From CAIQPO01 sp964648275 (lineage in GTDB: Bacteria > Patescibacteriota > Microgenomatia > UBA1400 > MFAQ01): a DNA stretch of 38,644 nt. The DNA lies in contig CAZYOB010000008.1 of the NCBI GenBank assembly GCA_964648275.1, positions 1-38,644 on the forward strand, in the 5' to 3' direction. A program made the position numbers and the translations under genes. The notes beneath the pieces were generated by a model. It was not told where the DNA came from. It did not search any database and worked only from the letters and a program-made list of their open reading frames with translations. Below, one piece after another: positions 24,666 through 32,769 of this stretch. Numbering within the stretch: the first letter of the stretch is position 1; the number at the start of each line of letters is the position of its first letter.

Positions 24666-25502
24666 TCAGAGAGACGATAATAATTCAAGCGTCTTACGGC
24701 GGGCGATGAGCATTTTAAGGCGACTATGTTGATTCTCAGGTAAGTTGGTCGATTTTGCAAGGTTCTCTACCTCTTCCTGAGAGGCTTGAACCCCTTCTTT
24801 CTTGGCTATATCAAGAAGAATCAGATCCAGCTTTAGGCTATCAACCGCGCTCTTGCGATACTCATCTTTTACTTGGTCTAGGGTTCGGTTGACGGCTTTG
24901 AGGTAGTTCTCCAGAGTAAGGTGAAGTGACTGGGCTTGGGTTGAAAGACGCTCCAAGCTGTAATTAACCTCTTCTTCGATTACAGACTCAGGAATATCGA
25001 CCTGAATGTTTTTCAGGAGGGCTTGGTAGATAAGATTGAGACTGTCTTCGTTGTTGGGTGCCTTTTCGGAATCTTCAGTAGTTTTTTCGGTCTTAGTTTT
25101 CTTGACGGTGGTTTTGGAGGCTCCCTTGGCCACTTTTTTGTAGTCACCGAGGTCGATTTCAGGATAGAGGGGGAAGTTCAAAGAGAATTTCCACTCATCC
25201 TTGCCTTTGGTGTCAACGGATTCCAGCACGGGACGGCCAAGTAGGTTGTACTTGTACTCTTTCAGGGCTTTTGAAACAGCGTCTGAGAGAAGATGATTTA
25301 AGACGTGGTCAGTGACTTTTTCGGGGTTTAAGTGTTCTTCGGCGATGTTTTTGGGAGCCTTGCCTTGTCTGAAACCCTTGACAGTTATTTGCTGTGCAAG
25401 TTCTTCAACGGCGTGGTTCTTTTCGACGTCAACTTCTTTCTTGGTGACGATTACCTCCACTTGGGCGACATTTTTTTCTTTTTTAAGTTCTTTTATTTCC
25501 AT
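24666..25502 (-). CDS. tig: Trigger factor-like chaperone lacking the PPIase domain
   Basis: Ribosome-associated folding chaperone, 278 aa from the chosen start (MEIKELKKEK). The N-terminal ribosome-binding domain (about 1-110) is intact, with the docking motif GFRQGKAP near residue 45. Where the FKBP-type PPIase domain should follow, there is only a linker of about 35 residues rich in Lys, Thr and Glu (GASKTTVKKTKTEKTTEDSE). The helical C-terminal domain then resumes (NIQVDIPESVIEEEVNYSL). The frame is open to 25535, but 25502 gives the normal N-terminus. It is followed by the DUF5660-like gene. Confidence 0.88.
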   Translation of the reverse strand: MEIKELKKEKNVAQVEVIVTKKEVDVEKNHAVEELAQQITVKGFRQGKAPKNIAEEHLNPEKVTDHVLNHLLSDAVSKALKEYKYNLLGRPVLESVDTKGKDEWKFSLNFPLYPEIDLGDYKKVAKGASKTTVKKTKTEKTTEDSEKAPNNEDSLNLIYQALLKNIQVDIPESVIEEEVNYSLERLSTQAQSLHLTLENYLKAVNRTLDQVKDEYRKSAVDSLKLDLILLDIAKKEGVQASQEEVENLAKSTNLPENQHSRLKMLIARRKTLELLSSL

Positions 25503-25527
25503 AGGACTTGGATTATATATGGTATTT

Positions 25528-25543
25528 GGAGTCAAATGACTCC
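25528..25543 (-). promoter_or_regulatory. Inverted repeat in the tig leader
   Basis: Perfect 7-bp arms GGAGTCA and TGACTCC around a 2-bp centre, between the upstream tig promoter and a second TATAAT (25512-25517, 9 nt before the tig ATG). It could be a dyad operator for a regulator. As RNA the 2-nt loop would force end pairs open. Confidence 0.4.
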
Positions 25544-25549
25544 ATGAGT

Positions 25550-25577
25550 ATTTTATCAGGAGGTGAGGATATGTCGG
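25550..25577 (-). promoter_or_regulatory. Putative tig promoter
   Basis: Minus-strand CCGACA (25572-25577), 16-bp spacer, TAAAAT (25550-25555). The 12-base run GATAAAATACTC is identical to that in the small-RNA promoter. It lies just after tRNA-Leu. Confidence 0.55.
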
Positions 25578-25607
25578 GGGTTAGCTTGAGATGAGTTCGA
25601 TAATTTG

Positions 25608-25690
25608 TGCCGAGGAGAGGACTTGAACCTCCACGCTTTTAAGGGCAATAGGTCCTAAACCTATCGTGTCTACCATTTCACCACCTCGGC
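25608..25690 (-). tRNA. tRNA-Leu (TAG)
   Basis: 83-nt class II tRNA: acceptor GCCGAGG/CCTCGGC, anticodon stem ATAGG/CCTAT with loop TTTAGGA (anticodon TAG), a long variable arm (TGCCCTTAAAAGCGT region), T arm GGAGG-TTCAAGT-CCTCT, discriminator A. CCA is not encoded. Confidence 0.95.
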
Positions 25691-25724
25691 TGATCTGACA
25701 TGCTTATTTTACCATTCGGGAGGA

Positions 25725-26354
25725 TTATTCGAGGCTACCAAAGAATTGGTTGACGCCGTCTGCCCAAGAGCCGTCCGAGGGGGGCGTGTATGTCCTCATT
25801 ACTTCCATAGGATCTTTGGTGTGGTTACCTTTTAAGAAGATCTTGGTGAACTGAGGTGCAATTCTTCTGAGGGCGTCTTCGAAACTGTCAAAACGAGTGA
25901 TTTTCATGATGGTGGGGTCGGAGGGTTCAGGGTATATCCCCCACCCCCAACAGTTATATGAATTTTCCGGGATTTTCTTACATAGAGATGACTCTTGTTG
26001 GGCAATAGCAACGAGCCAGCGGTAATCAAAGTTGTAAGTATCAGATAATTCAACGATCAATTCCGACTGAGGAACAAGAGGAGAGTCGTATTTTTGAAGA
26101 TATTGGCGAATAATTTCAGCTCTGGCATCTGCCACTTTAACCGAAGTCTTAACGTTATTTTCAAAAGAAGGGAGAGCGGCAAAGACAAATGGAGCTGATT
26201 GATCTAATCCGGTTTCACTGTTGTAACTTAAAACCTGTGGTTTTTGGACTGCGGTTAGCTGATTGGCACCGTCAAGAACTACGTTATTATGCCCAAGAAT
26301 AATTTTGGTGAGCACAAGAAAAACAATAGGTAAAAACAAGGCCTTTTTCACCAT
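25725..26354 (-). CDS. Secreted lysozyme-like (glucosaminidase/SLT-fold) protein
   Basis: A 209-aa protein with a signal peptide or anchor (MVKKALFLPIVFLVLTKIIL). The conserved domain starts near residue 75: YDSPLVPQSELIVELSDTY, then WLVAIAQQESSLCKKIPENS, which looks like a lysozyme-type catalytic helix with Glu in QQES, and the WGWGIYP segment. The final part (FDSFEDALRRIAPQF) resembles cell-wall hydrolases of the SLT/glucosaminidase clan that are common in Patescibacteria. I infer a peptidoglycan-acting role outside the membrane. The exact bond cleaved is unknown. It is a monocistronic gene between tRNA-Arg and tRNA-Leu. Confidence 0.7.
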   Translation of the reverse strand: MVKKALFLPIVFLVLTKIILGHNNVVLDGANQLTAVQKPQVLSYNSETGLDQSAPFVFAALPSFENNVKTSVKVADARAEIIRQYLQKYDSPLVPQSELIVELSDTYNFDYRWLVAIAQQESSLCKKIPENSYNCWGWGIYPEPSDPTIMKITRFDSFEDALRRIAPQFTKIFLKGNHTKDPMEVMRTYTPPSDGSWADGVNQFFGSLE

Positions 26355-26400
26355 TACATGTCCATCGTGTCAGAAATTGGAGTTGAAGTCAAGCTAGGTG

Positions 26401-26474
26401 TGCCTCCGGAGGGACTCGAACCCCCTACCTCATCGTTCGAAGCGATGCGCTCTATCCAGTTGAGCTACGAAGGC
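26401..26474 (-). tRNA. tRNA-Arg (TCG)
   Basis: 74-nt cloverleaf: acceptor GCCTTCG/CGGAGGC (one G-T pair), D arm GCTC-AACTGGATA-GAGC, anticodon stem CATCG/CGATG with loop CTTCGAA (anticodon TCG), T arm GGGGG-TTCGAGT-CCCTC, discriminator A. CCA is not encoded. The upstream HNH gene reads 45 nt into its 5' half. Confidence 0.95.
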
Positions 26475-26945
26475 TAATTTATGCCATTTGTATTGCTTGG
26501 CTGTTCTTCTCCTATGACAGTTTGCGCAGCGAATAACGCACTTTTGGATTTCCTTTCGAACTACATTTATTGTATTGGTACGAATAATAACTGCGATAGA
26601 TTCTCTTTTTACCCCTTCCACGTGGTCGAACTCTAATACTACTGGGTCAGATTCTCCGCAATCTACGCACGGGTGAGTGGAAAGGTATCCCCATATAAAG
26701 TGTTTGTTCTCGACTCTTATAGCAGCGTTTCTCTGCCTGGCCTTAAGTAAATAGTATTCATGGTTTTTAAGGTAGTGATCTCGAACTTCTTTTCTGGTGC
26801 AGACCTTACATGCTTTCTGTAGTAAATTCGTTGCTTTGTGTTTGAAATTGAATTCACTCTCATACTTTTTCTTTTTACATTTACAGCAAGTTCTCACAAT
26901 TTCAGTGTACCCCGATACATCCTCGGAATCAACATATAAATTCAA
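26430..26945 (-). CDS. HNH endonuclease-like protein running into tRNA-Arg
   Basis: Putative HNH nuclease, up to 171 aa. An N-terminal CCKCKKKKYESEF...CKVC zinc-ribbon motif is followed by an HNH core: HPCVDCGESDPVVLEFDHVEG, then IQKCVIRCANCHRRRTAKQ. The ORF opens with TTG at 26945, 9 nt beyond the tRNA-Lys CCA. A GTG at 26897 (protein starting at RTCCKCKKK) is an equally good start. There is no stop before tRNA-Arg, so the last residues (AQLDRAHRFER) are encoded by the tRNA gene and the TGA lies in it. It is probably mobile or homing-derived; whether it is active is unknown. Confidence 0.75.
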   Translation of the reverse strand: MNLYVDSEDVSGYTEIVRTCCKCKKKKYESEFNFKHKATNLLQKACKVCTRKEVRDHYLKNHEYYLLKARQRNAAIRVENKHFIWGYLSTHPCVDCGESDPVVLEFDHVEGVKRESIAVIIRTNTINVVRKEIQKCVIRCANCHRRRTAKQYKWHKLAFVAQLDRAHRFER

Positions 26946-26953
26946 AGATATTC

Positions 26954-27030
26954 TGGTGGGTCAGGCGGGACTCGAACCCGCGACACCCTGCTTAAGAGGC
27001 AGGTGCTCTAACCGACTGAGCTACTGACCC
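26954..27030 (-). tRNA. tRNA-Lys (CTT) with encoded CCA
   Basis: Acceptor GGGTCAG/CTGACCC, D arm GCTC-AGTCGGTTA-GAGC, anticodon stem CCTGC/GCAGG with loop CTCTTAA (anticodon CTT), T arm GCGGG-TTCGAGT-CCCGC, discriminator A followed by CCA. The other three tRNAs of the window lack a genomic CCA. Confidence 0.96.
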
Positions 27031-27051
27031 AAGATTCAAACGAGCGTATAT

Positions 27052-27057
27052 ATTTTA
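27052..27057 (-). promoter_or_regulatory. Putative -10 element of the tRNA-Lys/HNH/tRNA-Arg unit
   Basis: TAAAAT on the minus strand, about 22 nt upstream of the tRNA-Lys 5' end. The -35 is poor. It lies in the 61-bp divergent region shared with the gene at 27092. Confidence 0.35.
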
Positions 27058-27091
27058 CTACATAGGAGGTTCGGAAGCTGATATATTTAAG

Positions 27092-28354
27092 ATGGTGAGG
27101 TTATTGATTTTTACATATGCCGCTGCCGGTTTGGGTCACTTGAGAGTAACCGGTGCATTGGTTTCAGGAAGACCACGGAACCATTCTTATGAATTGTTAG
27201 GAACGAGTGATCCGATGGTCACCAAGATCCACAGGCTGACAAGCATCAACCCGATTGCCAAGAAAATAGGTGAAGCTTTTCAGTACGGTCTTTTAGAGGA
27301 CATTTTTACCAAGGCTTACGTTTGGTATTTAAGGCACAATACTAAAGAGGTATATGAGAGAGTTTTGCATATGATCGAAGAGAAGCCCGATGCGGAAGGG
27401 GTGACTATAGTTGCTACTCATTTTGGTTTGGCACACCAGATAGCCGAAATAAAGAACAAGATAAAAAGAAAAACAGGAAAGCAGGTGGATGTGGTGGTGC
27501 AAGTGACTGATGATACGTCGCAGCATATTTGGTGCGTACGAGGGGCCGACATCACCTTTGTTCCGAGTCAGCAGACTAAGGAAGAGTTGGAGGTATATGC
27601 CAAGCAGCAGGGAATCAATATACACGCCGAAGTTTCTCCTTATCCAACAAACCCTTCTTTTGCAAAGAAGATTGAGAGAAGTATTGAGACCAGAGAGGAA
27701 GCATTCAAGAAGGGTTCTGATAGGCCGATAAATGTGATTGTGCCAATTTCCGGAGCGGCAGTGGGACTCAAATACTTAACAAAATTTTTACTTGAACTGG
27801 ACCGCTCATCGAAAAAATTTCATTTTTGGATAGTAGCCAAAAGATCAGATCAAACCAAACGATTTCTTTCAACGATTGGAAAATTGAGATGGATACAGTT
27901 AATTACCGGACGAAGTGACAATGAAACCGTGGGTCTTTATGAAAAAGTCTATCGAGAAAATCTGATCCATGCTGAAGTCACAAAACCAAGTGAGCAGGCA
28001 TTTAAGGCATTGATTCCTCCTACAATGATCGGAGGTAGTGTATTGTTGTTTACCGAACCAATAGGTAGACAAGAAAAAGACAATATCGTTTTTCTGAAAA
28101 GGCACAAATTGTTGGTTGAAGACGAGGATATCAAAGAGAAGATGACAGGGGAAAGTCATTATCCAAGGGGCGTATTGTTGCCGCTTGACCCGAAAAACGC
28201 AGCCAGATGCGTTTTAACGTGTATGGATGACGAGTATTTCAAAAAAATGACGGCAGACTTTTCATATTCTCCCGAATCGATGATGTCCAGTGAGATTAGC
28301 GAAAGAGGCACGTGGTTGTTTTGGGAACAGCTGAGATTGTTGGGTATGATTTGA
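27092..28354 (+). CDS. GT-B-fold glycosyltransferase-like protein, unknown specificity
   Basis: A 420-aa cytoplasmic protein. The start MVRLLIFTYAAAGLGHLRVT has the glycine/His loop (AGLGH) of GT-B enzymes such as MurG/MGDG-synthase types. Later segments fit a two-Rossmann layout: VTIVATHFGLAHQIAEI, VVVQVTDDTSQHIWCVRGAD, INVIVPISGAAVGLKYL. The C-terminal third (ALIPPTMIGGSVLLFTEP) would hold the nucleotide-sugar site. I do not recognise a named family. The position at the head of a glycan gene cluster supports a sugar-transfer role. A SD-like AGGAGG lies 23 nt upstream, too far for this ATG. Confidence 0.6.
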   Translation: MVRLLIFTYAAAGLGHLRVTGALVSGRPRNHSYELLGTSDPMVTKIHRLTSINPIAKKIGEAFQYGLLEDIFTKAYVWYLRHNTKEVYERVLHMIEEKPDAEGVTIVATHFGLAHQIAEIKNKIKRKTGKQVDVVVQVTDDTSQHIWCVRGADITFVPSQQTKEELEVYAKQQGINIHAEVSPYPTNPSFAKKIERSIETREEAFKKGSDRPINVIVPISGAAVGLKYLTKFLLELDRSSKKFHFWIVAKRSDQTKRFLSTIGKLRWIQLITGRSDNETVGLYEKVYRENLIHAEVTKPSEQAFKALIPPTMIGGSVLLFTEPIGRQEKDNIVFLKRHKLLVEDEDIKEKMTGESHYPRGVLLPLDPKNAARCVLTCMDDEYFKKMTADFSYSPESMMSSEISERGTWLFWEQLRLLGMI

Positions 28355-28401
28355 TGTAAAAAAAGGGACAGATGGCTCTTAAAAGATATTGATATTTGGG
28401 T

Positions 28402-28407
28402 TATACT
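28402..28407 (+). promoter_or_regulatory. Putative -10 element of the alpha-glucan gene run
   Basis: TATACT with a TTAAAA box 17 bp upstream, about 27 nt before the ATG at 28435. No Shine-Dalgarno follows. It would drive the overlapping genes 28435-33671. Confidence 0.4.
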
Positions 28408-28434
28408 GAACTTTAGTAGGTCGTTTTTTTTGAC

Positions 28435-29616
28435 ATGGCAAAAACACGTATATTGATGATAGGTTGGGAGTATCCTCCTCACAATTCTGGAGGATTGGGA
28501 GTTGCATGTCAGGGCATCGTGGAGAACTTAGTCGATCAAGGTGAGGAGGTAGTGCTGGTATTGCCGACTCCGGACGAGGTGATGAACCCTGAAGATCTCA
28601 GGACGACTCCCCGTGGTGGGAGATATAAGATCCTTTATATTCACTCCCCCCTTCGACCATATGTAGGTAAAGACGGTGACGAATATTGTGGCGATTTGAT
28701 GAGGGATGTGGAATTATTCTCCAAGAAGGTAGCGTTAGCGGCAAAGAGTGAGAGTTATGATTTGATCCATGTGCATGATTGGTTAACCGTTCCAACAGGT
28801 GTAGCTCTAAAAGAGAAAACCGGGAAGCCTTTGGTGATGCATGTGCACAGTACTGAGTACGACAGGACTGCTGCGGGTTTTCCCAATTCAATGGTGGGAG
28901 AAATTGAAAGGCGGGGTTTCGAAAAGGCTGACCTGATAATCACCGTTAGCAAGTACACCAAACAGGTTTTGGTCGATAGATTTAAGGTGCCAGAAGAAAA
29001 GATCACAGTAGTTCATAACGGAAATGATTACAGCCCTCAACCAGGAAGTGTGTCGATTGAGTTTTTAAAGAATTCACCGGTAGTAATTTTTGTCGGGAGA
29101 CTGACTATCCAAAAAGGACCCGAGTATTTTCTCGATTTAGCGAGAAGGGTTCTGGAGAAGCGACCGGAAACAATCTTTGTCTTTGCAGGTAACGGTGATA
29201 TGTATCAACACTTACTGATGACTTCGGCTTATCTCTCTCTTTCAGGTTCGGTCCTGTTTGCAGGATTTTTGAGGGATGCTGCCAAGGACAGGCTCTATCA
29301 GAGAGCGGACGTGTTTGTGATGCCATCCGTATCCGAGCCCTTCGGGATCGTTGCACTTGAGGCCGCAGCTGCGGGGAAACCAGTAATAGTATCAAAGACG
29401 TCAGGTGTAGCCGAGGTGCTTCCAAGTGCAATAAAATTGGATTTTTGGGACAGCGAATTAATGTCAAAAAGTGTCTTGTCTTTAATTAATAAGAGTGACC
29501 ACGGAAGAGATTTGGGAGAGAAGGTAATGAAGGAAGCCGGAGCTGTCACCTGGGATAAAGCGGCCGCTAAGATTAAGGATAGTTATCGACAATTACTGCT
29601 CAATAACAATGGCTGA
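28435..29616 (+). CDS. Glycosyltransferase, GT4/GT5 glycogen-synthase-like
   Basis: A 393-aa GT-B enzyme. The acceptor-side N-terminus (GWEYPPHNSGGLGVACQGI) has the GGLG loop of starch/glycogen synthases. The sequence then has HVHDWLTVPTGVAL, HVHSTEYDRT and the start of the donor domain, VVIFVGRLTIQKGPEYFLD. The catalytic E-x7-E motif is EPFGIVALEAAAAGKPVI. The overlap of 8 bp with a GH57 gene and the following GH15 gene suggest synthesis of an alpha-glucan. ADP- or UDP-glucose as donor is inference; a GT4 sucrose- or trehalose-type transferase is possible. Confidence 0.82.
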   Translation: MAKTRILMIGWEYPPHNSGGLGVACQGIVENLVDQGEEVVLVLPTPDEVMNPEDLRTTPRGGRYKILYIHSPLRPYVGKDGDEYCGDLMRDVELFSKKVALAAKSESYDLIHVHDWLTVPTGVALKEKTGKPLVMHVHSTEYDRTAAGFPNSMVGEIERRGFEKADLIITVSKYTKQVLVDRFKVPEEKITVVHNGNDYSPQPGSVSIEFLKNSPVVIFVGRLTIQKGPEYFLDLARRVLEKRPETIFVFAGNGDMYQHLLMTSAYLSLSGSVLFAGFLRDAAKDRLYQRADVFVMPSVSEPFGIVALEAAAAGKPVIVSKTSGVAEVLPSAIKLDFWDSELMSKSVLSLINKSDHGRDLGEKVMKEAGAVTWDKAAAKIKDSYRQLLLNNNG

Positions 29617-30793
29617 TGTAAGCTTATATTTCCATATCCATCAACCTTTCAGGTTAAAACCCTTAAATATATTTGATATTGGAGTGGGTACAGATTATTT
29701 CGATGTAGACGAAATGTTGGATTTTTCCAACAGTAGAGTGATCAGGAAAATCACAGAGAAATCATACTTACCAATGTTGAGTCTACTATTGGAATTGCTT
29801 AAAAGGGAAAAGGATTTTTGTTTCGCATTGTCGATAACCGGGGTGGTGATTGAGCAGTTGAAACAGCATTCTCCTGAAGTGTTTGAATTGCTGAAAAAAG
29901 TAATTGCAACCGGGAGAGTCGAGGTGGTTGCAGAGACTTATTATCATTCACTGGCCTCACTCTATTCCCCGACCGAGTTTCTTTTTCAGGTAAGTAAACA
30001 CAGAAGATTGGTCGAGGATGAATTCGGGATAACGCCAAATGTTTTTAGAAATACTGAGCTAATTTATACGGATCATATAGCCGAATTAGTTAAAGAGATG
30101 GGCTATATCGGTATGTTGGCTGAGGGTGCAGATAAGATCCTTCGGGGTAAGTCCCCTACCAGACTTTACAAATCACCCGATGGGTTGCCTTTATTGCTTA
30201 AGCACTTTAAATTGTCCGACGATATTGCTTTTAGATTTTCTGAATCACACAGGAGCAATATGCCTCTGACAGCCGATACATATTCTCACTGGATCTCCAA
30301 CTCATACGGTCATGGGGATGTGGTCAACTTATTTATGGACTTTGAGACATTCGGAGAGCATCAATGGGCAGATACAGGCATATTTGAATTTTTCAGACAT
30401 TTTGTCCATAAGTTTATCGAGACAGGAAATAGTTTTATTTCACTTTCCGACTCGATCAGATCCAGAACACCCGAACACGTGTTCGCCAGTGAAGAACCAG
30501 TTTCCTGGGCAGATGTGGATCGTGATATTACCGCTTGGAGAGGAAATTCACTTCAGGAAGATGTATTGAACAAAATATATGCACTTGAAAAAAAGATATT
30601 CAGTAAAGGTGATGAGTCGTTGATCGAAGACTGGAGAAAGATGCAGACGAGTGATCATTTTTATTACATGTGCACAAAATGGTCTAATGACGGTGACGTA
30701 CATGCGTATTTTTCACCTTATGGTAGCCCATTCATGGCATACTCTAATTACAATAACGCCTTGGCCGATTTGAGGCTGAGGGCAGAAGAATAA
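29609..30793 (+). CDS. GH57 family alpha-amylase/glucanotransferase-like enzyme
   Basis: Retaining alpha-glucan-active enzyme, 394 aa (mostly the catalytic barrel). GH57 conserved regions are visible: SLYFHIHQPFR at the N-terminus, region 3 VFRNTELIYTDHI with likely nucleophile Glu150, and region 4 LFMDFETFGEHQW with likely acid Asp244. The long C-terminal extensions of branching enzymes are absent, so alpha-amylase or 4-alpha-glucanotransferase fits better. No signal peptide, so the substrate is intracellular. It overlaps the GT by 8 bp and its TAA shares a base with the next ATG. Confidence 0.88.
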   Translation: MADVSLYFHIHQPFRLKPLNIFDIGVGTDYFDVDEMLDFSNSRVIRKITEKSYLPMLSLLLELLKREKDFCFALSITGVVIEQLKQHSPEVFELLKKVIATGRVEVVAETYYHSLASLYSPTEFLFQVSKHRRLVEDEFGITPNVFRNTELIYTDHIAELVKEMGYIGMLAEGADKILRGKSPTRLYKSPDGLPLLLKHFKLSDDIAFRFSESHRSNMPLTADTYSHWISNSYGHGDVVNLFMDFETFGEHQWADTGIFEFFRHFVHKFIETGNSFISLSDSIRSRTPEHVFASEEPVSWADVDRDITAWRGNSLQEDVLNKIYALEKKIFSKGDESLIEDWRKMQTSDHFYYMCTKWSNDGDVHAYFSPYGSPFMAYSNYNNALADLRLRAEE

Positions 30794-32769
30794 TGGCAAG
30801 AGCACTAGTACTTGGCAATGGACAGCTAACGGTTTGCTTCGACGAGCAAGGAGTTTTACGTGACCTTTATTACCCTCATGTGGGTTTGGAGAATCACTTA
30901 AACGGAACCAGACACCGGATTGGGTTGTGGTGGGACGGAAACTTTTCCTGGTTGGATGGAAACGATTGGAATGTTAAATCATCTTATGAAAACAGATCTA
31001 TGCTCGGTCAGATAAGCTATGATCATAAGTCACTTGGTTTGAGGGTGGTCGTCAGGGCTGTGGTTTACAACGAAATCCCGGTGATGGTTAGAAGTGTAAC
31101 TTTTTACAATCCTGAAAAGCGAGTGAAGAAGATCAGGGTATTTTTTGGTCAAGAATTCATAATTGCCGAGACCAGATTCAGGAATACGGGTTTTTATGAT
31201 CCAACAAAAAACGCCATCATCCATTACAAAGGAAGAAGAGTTTTCCTGGTTAACGGATCTTCGCAGAACGGTGGAATTAGTGACTATACGGTGGGAATGT
31301 TCGGTTTTGAAGGGAAAGAGGGTTCGTTCAGAGATGCAGAGGATGGAGTGTTGACAAAAAACGCTGTTGAACACGGTCCGGTAGATTCGGTAGTTGCTTT
31401 CGAGGTAGATTGTGAGGGACTAAATACCGCTGAGGTGTTTTGCTGGTTATGTGCGGCTCACACAATGGATGAGGCGTATAAATATAACGATATCGTTTTG
31501 CAAAAGACAGCCCATGGAGTAATGCATTCGACAACATCTTTCTGGCAAGCATGGGCAGAGGCAAAACCTTTGGACTTTTTTGGACTTCCGGATAAAGTGG
31601 TGCAGACTTATTACAATTCATTGTTTGTTCTTAGGGCTCACTTGGACGAAAAGGGCGGAATTGTAGCTTCCCTGGATTCAGACATGATGCTTTATGGGAA
31701 AGATTCATATACTTATGTGTGGCCAAGAGACGCAGCTTTTGTGGCGATCGCTCTGGACAAAGCCGGCTATTCTTCGGTGACGAAACGGTTTTATGATTTT
31801 TGTGGCAAGGTACTCCATGACGACGGATATCTGCACCACAGATTCCAACCCGATTATAGTTTGGGGTCCACTTGGCAATCGACTACCATTCAAAAAGACT
31901 GGCTCAGAAATAAAATATTGCAGTTACCTATCCAGGAGGACGAGACTGCTACTGTCATATGGGGATTGTGGCAGCACTACAAGTACAGTAACGATATTGA
32001 ATTCATTGAGTCGATCTACAAGCCATTTATAGAAAAAGCAACCGAGTTTATGTTGGAGTTTAGAGATAAATACACCGGATTGCCCATCCAATCATACGAT
32101 CTGTGGGAAGAGATCTCAGGTGTTTCCACATATACCTGCGCCTCGGTTTGTGGGGGTTTGCAGGCCGCTTCAAGATTTGCAACGATACTGGGAAAATATA
32201 ATCACGCGCACTCATATTCTCTGGCAGTGTCTGAGTTGGTCAAATCGATGCGGTCATATTTGTTTGACACGGAGATGAATAGTTTTGTCCGAGGGTTGCA
32301 GGTCGAGGGTATTTCGGTGAAGAAGTTGAGAGTAGTAGACGCCAGCTCACTCTTTGGATTATGGTATTACGAGGTTATGGACAGAAAAGATCCAATGTTT
32401 GTCGGAACTCAGAAGGCGGTGGAGGAAAAACTGCATTTAAAGGGTGGAATTGGAGGATTTATTCGCTATGAAAACGATCTTTACTACAAAGACGAAAAAA
32501 CATCCAAGTCTAATCCATGGATCGTGACGACAATGTGGGAGGTCCAGCGGAAAATGAAGTTTAGTGAGACGGTCGACGAGTTGAAAGCTCTGGGTGAAGA
32601 ATTGAATTGGGTGATCGACAGAATGGGAGATCTGCCGGTGATGGCAGAGCAATTCCATCCGGATACAGGAGCTCCGCTTTCGGCGATGCCCCTTGCATGG
32701 AGCCACTCCGTTTTTGTGGAGACAGTTCTTCTTTACATTGAGAGAATGCAGCAGCTGACAATAAAATGA
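30793..32769 (+). CDS. GH15 glucoamylase-like glucan 1,4-alpha-glucosidase
   Basis: Inverting enzyme expected to release glucose from alpha-glucan ends, 658 aa. An N-terminal beta-sandwich (about 1-250) with NGQLTVCFDEQGVLRDLYYP precedes an (alpha/alpha)6 barrel. Signature motifs are TYVWPRDAAFVAIALDKAGY, the catalytic acid region SYDLWEEISGVSTYT, and the base region MAEQFHPDTGAPLSAMPLAW followed by SHSVFVETVL. No signal peptide. Its start overlaps the GH57 stop by 1 bp and its end overlaps the kinase gene by 4 bp. Trehalase activity is also known in GH15. Confidence 0.9.
   Translation: MARALVLGNGQLTVCFDEQGVLRDLYYPHVGLENHLNGTRHRIGLWWDGNFSWLDGNDWNVKSSYENRSMLGQISYDHKSLGLRVVVRAVVYNEIPVMVRSVTFYNPEKRVKKIRVFFGQEFIIAETRFRNTGFYDPTKNAIIHYKGRRVFLVNGSSQNGGISDYTVGMFGFEGKEGSFRDAEDGVLTKNAVEHGPVDSVVAFEVDCEGLNTAEVFCWLCAAHTMDEAYKYNDIVLQKTAHGVMHSTTSFWQAWAEAKPLDFFGLPDKVVQTYYNSLFVLRAHLDEKGGIVASLDSDMMLYGKDSYTYVWPRDAAFVAIALDKAGYSSVTKRFYDFCGKVLHDDGYLHHRFQPDYSLGSTWQSTTIQKDWLRNKILQLPIQEDETATVIWGLWQHYKYSNDIEFIESIYKPFIEKATEFMLEFRDKYTGLPIQSYDLWEEISGVSTYTCASVCGGLQAASRFATILGKYNHAHSYSLAVSELVKSMRSYLFDTEMNSFVRGLQVEGISVKKLRVVDASSLFGLWYYEVMDRKDPMFVGTQKAVEEKLHLKGGIGGFIRYENDLYYKDEKTSKSNPWIVTTMWEVQRKMKFSETVDELKALGEELNWVIDRMGDLPVMAEQFHPDTGAPLSAMPLAWSHSVFVETVLLYIERMQQLTIK

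Noticed and set aside
27063..27069. AGGAGG as the ribosome-binding site of the gene at 27092
   Set aside because: It is more than 20 nt from the ATG and no in-frame start codon lies closer.
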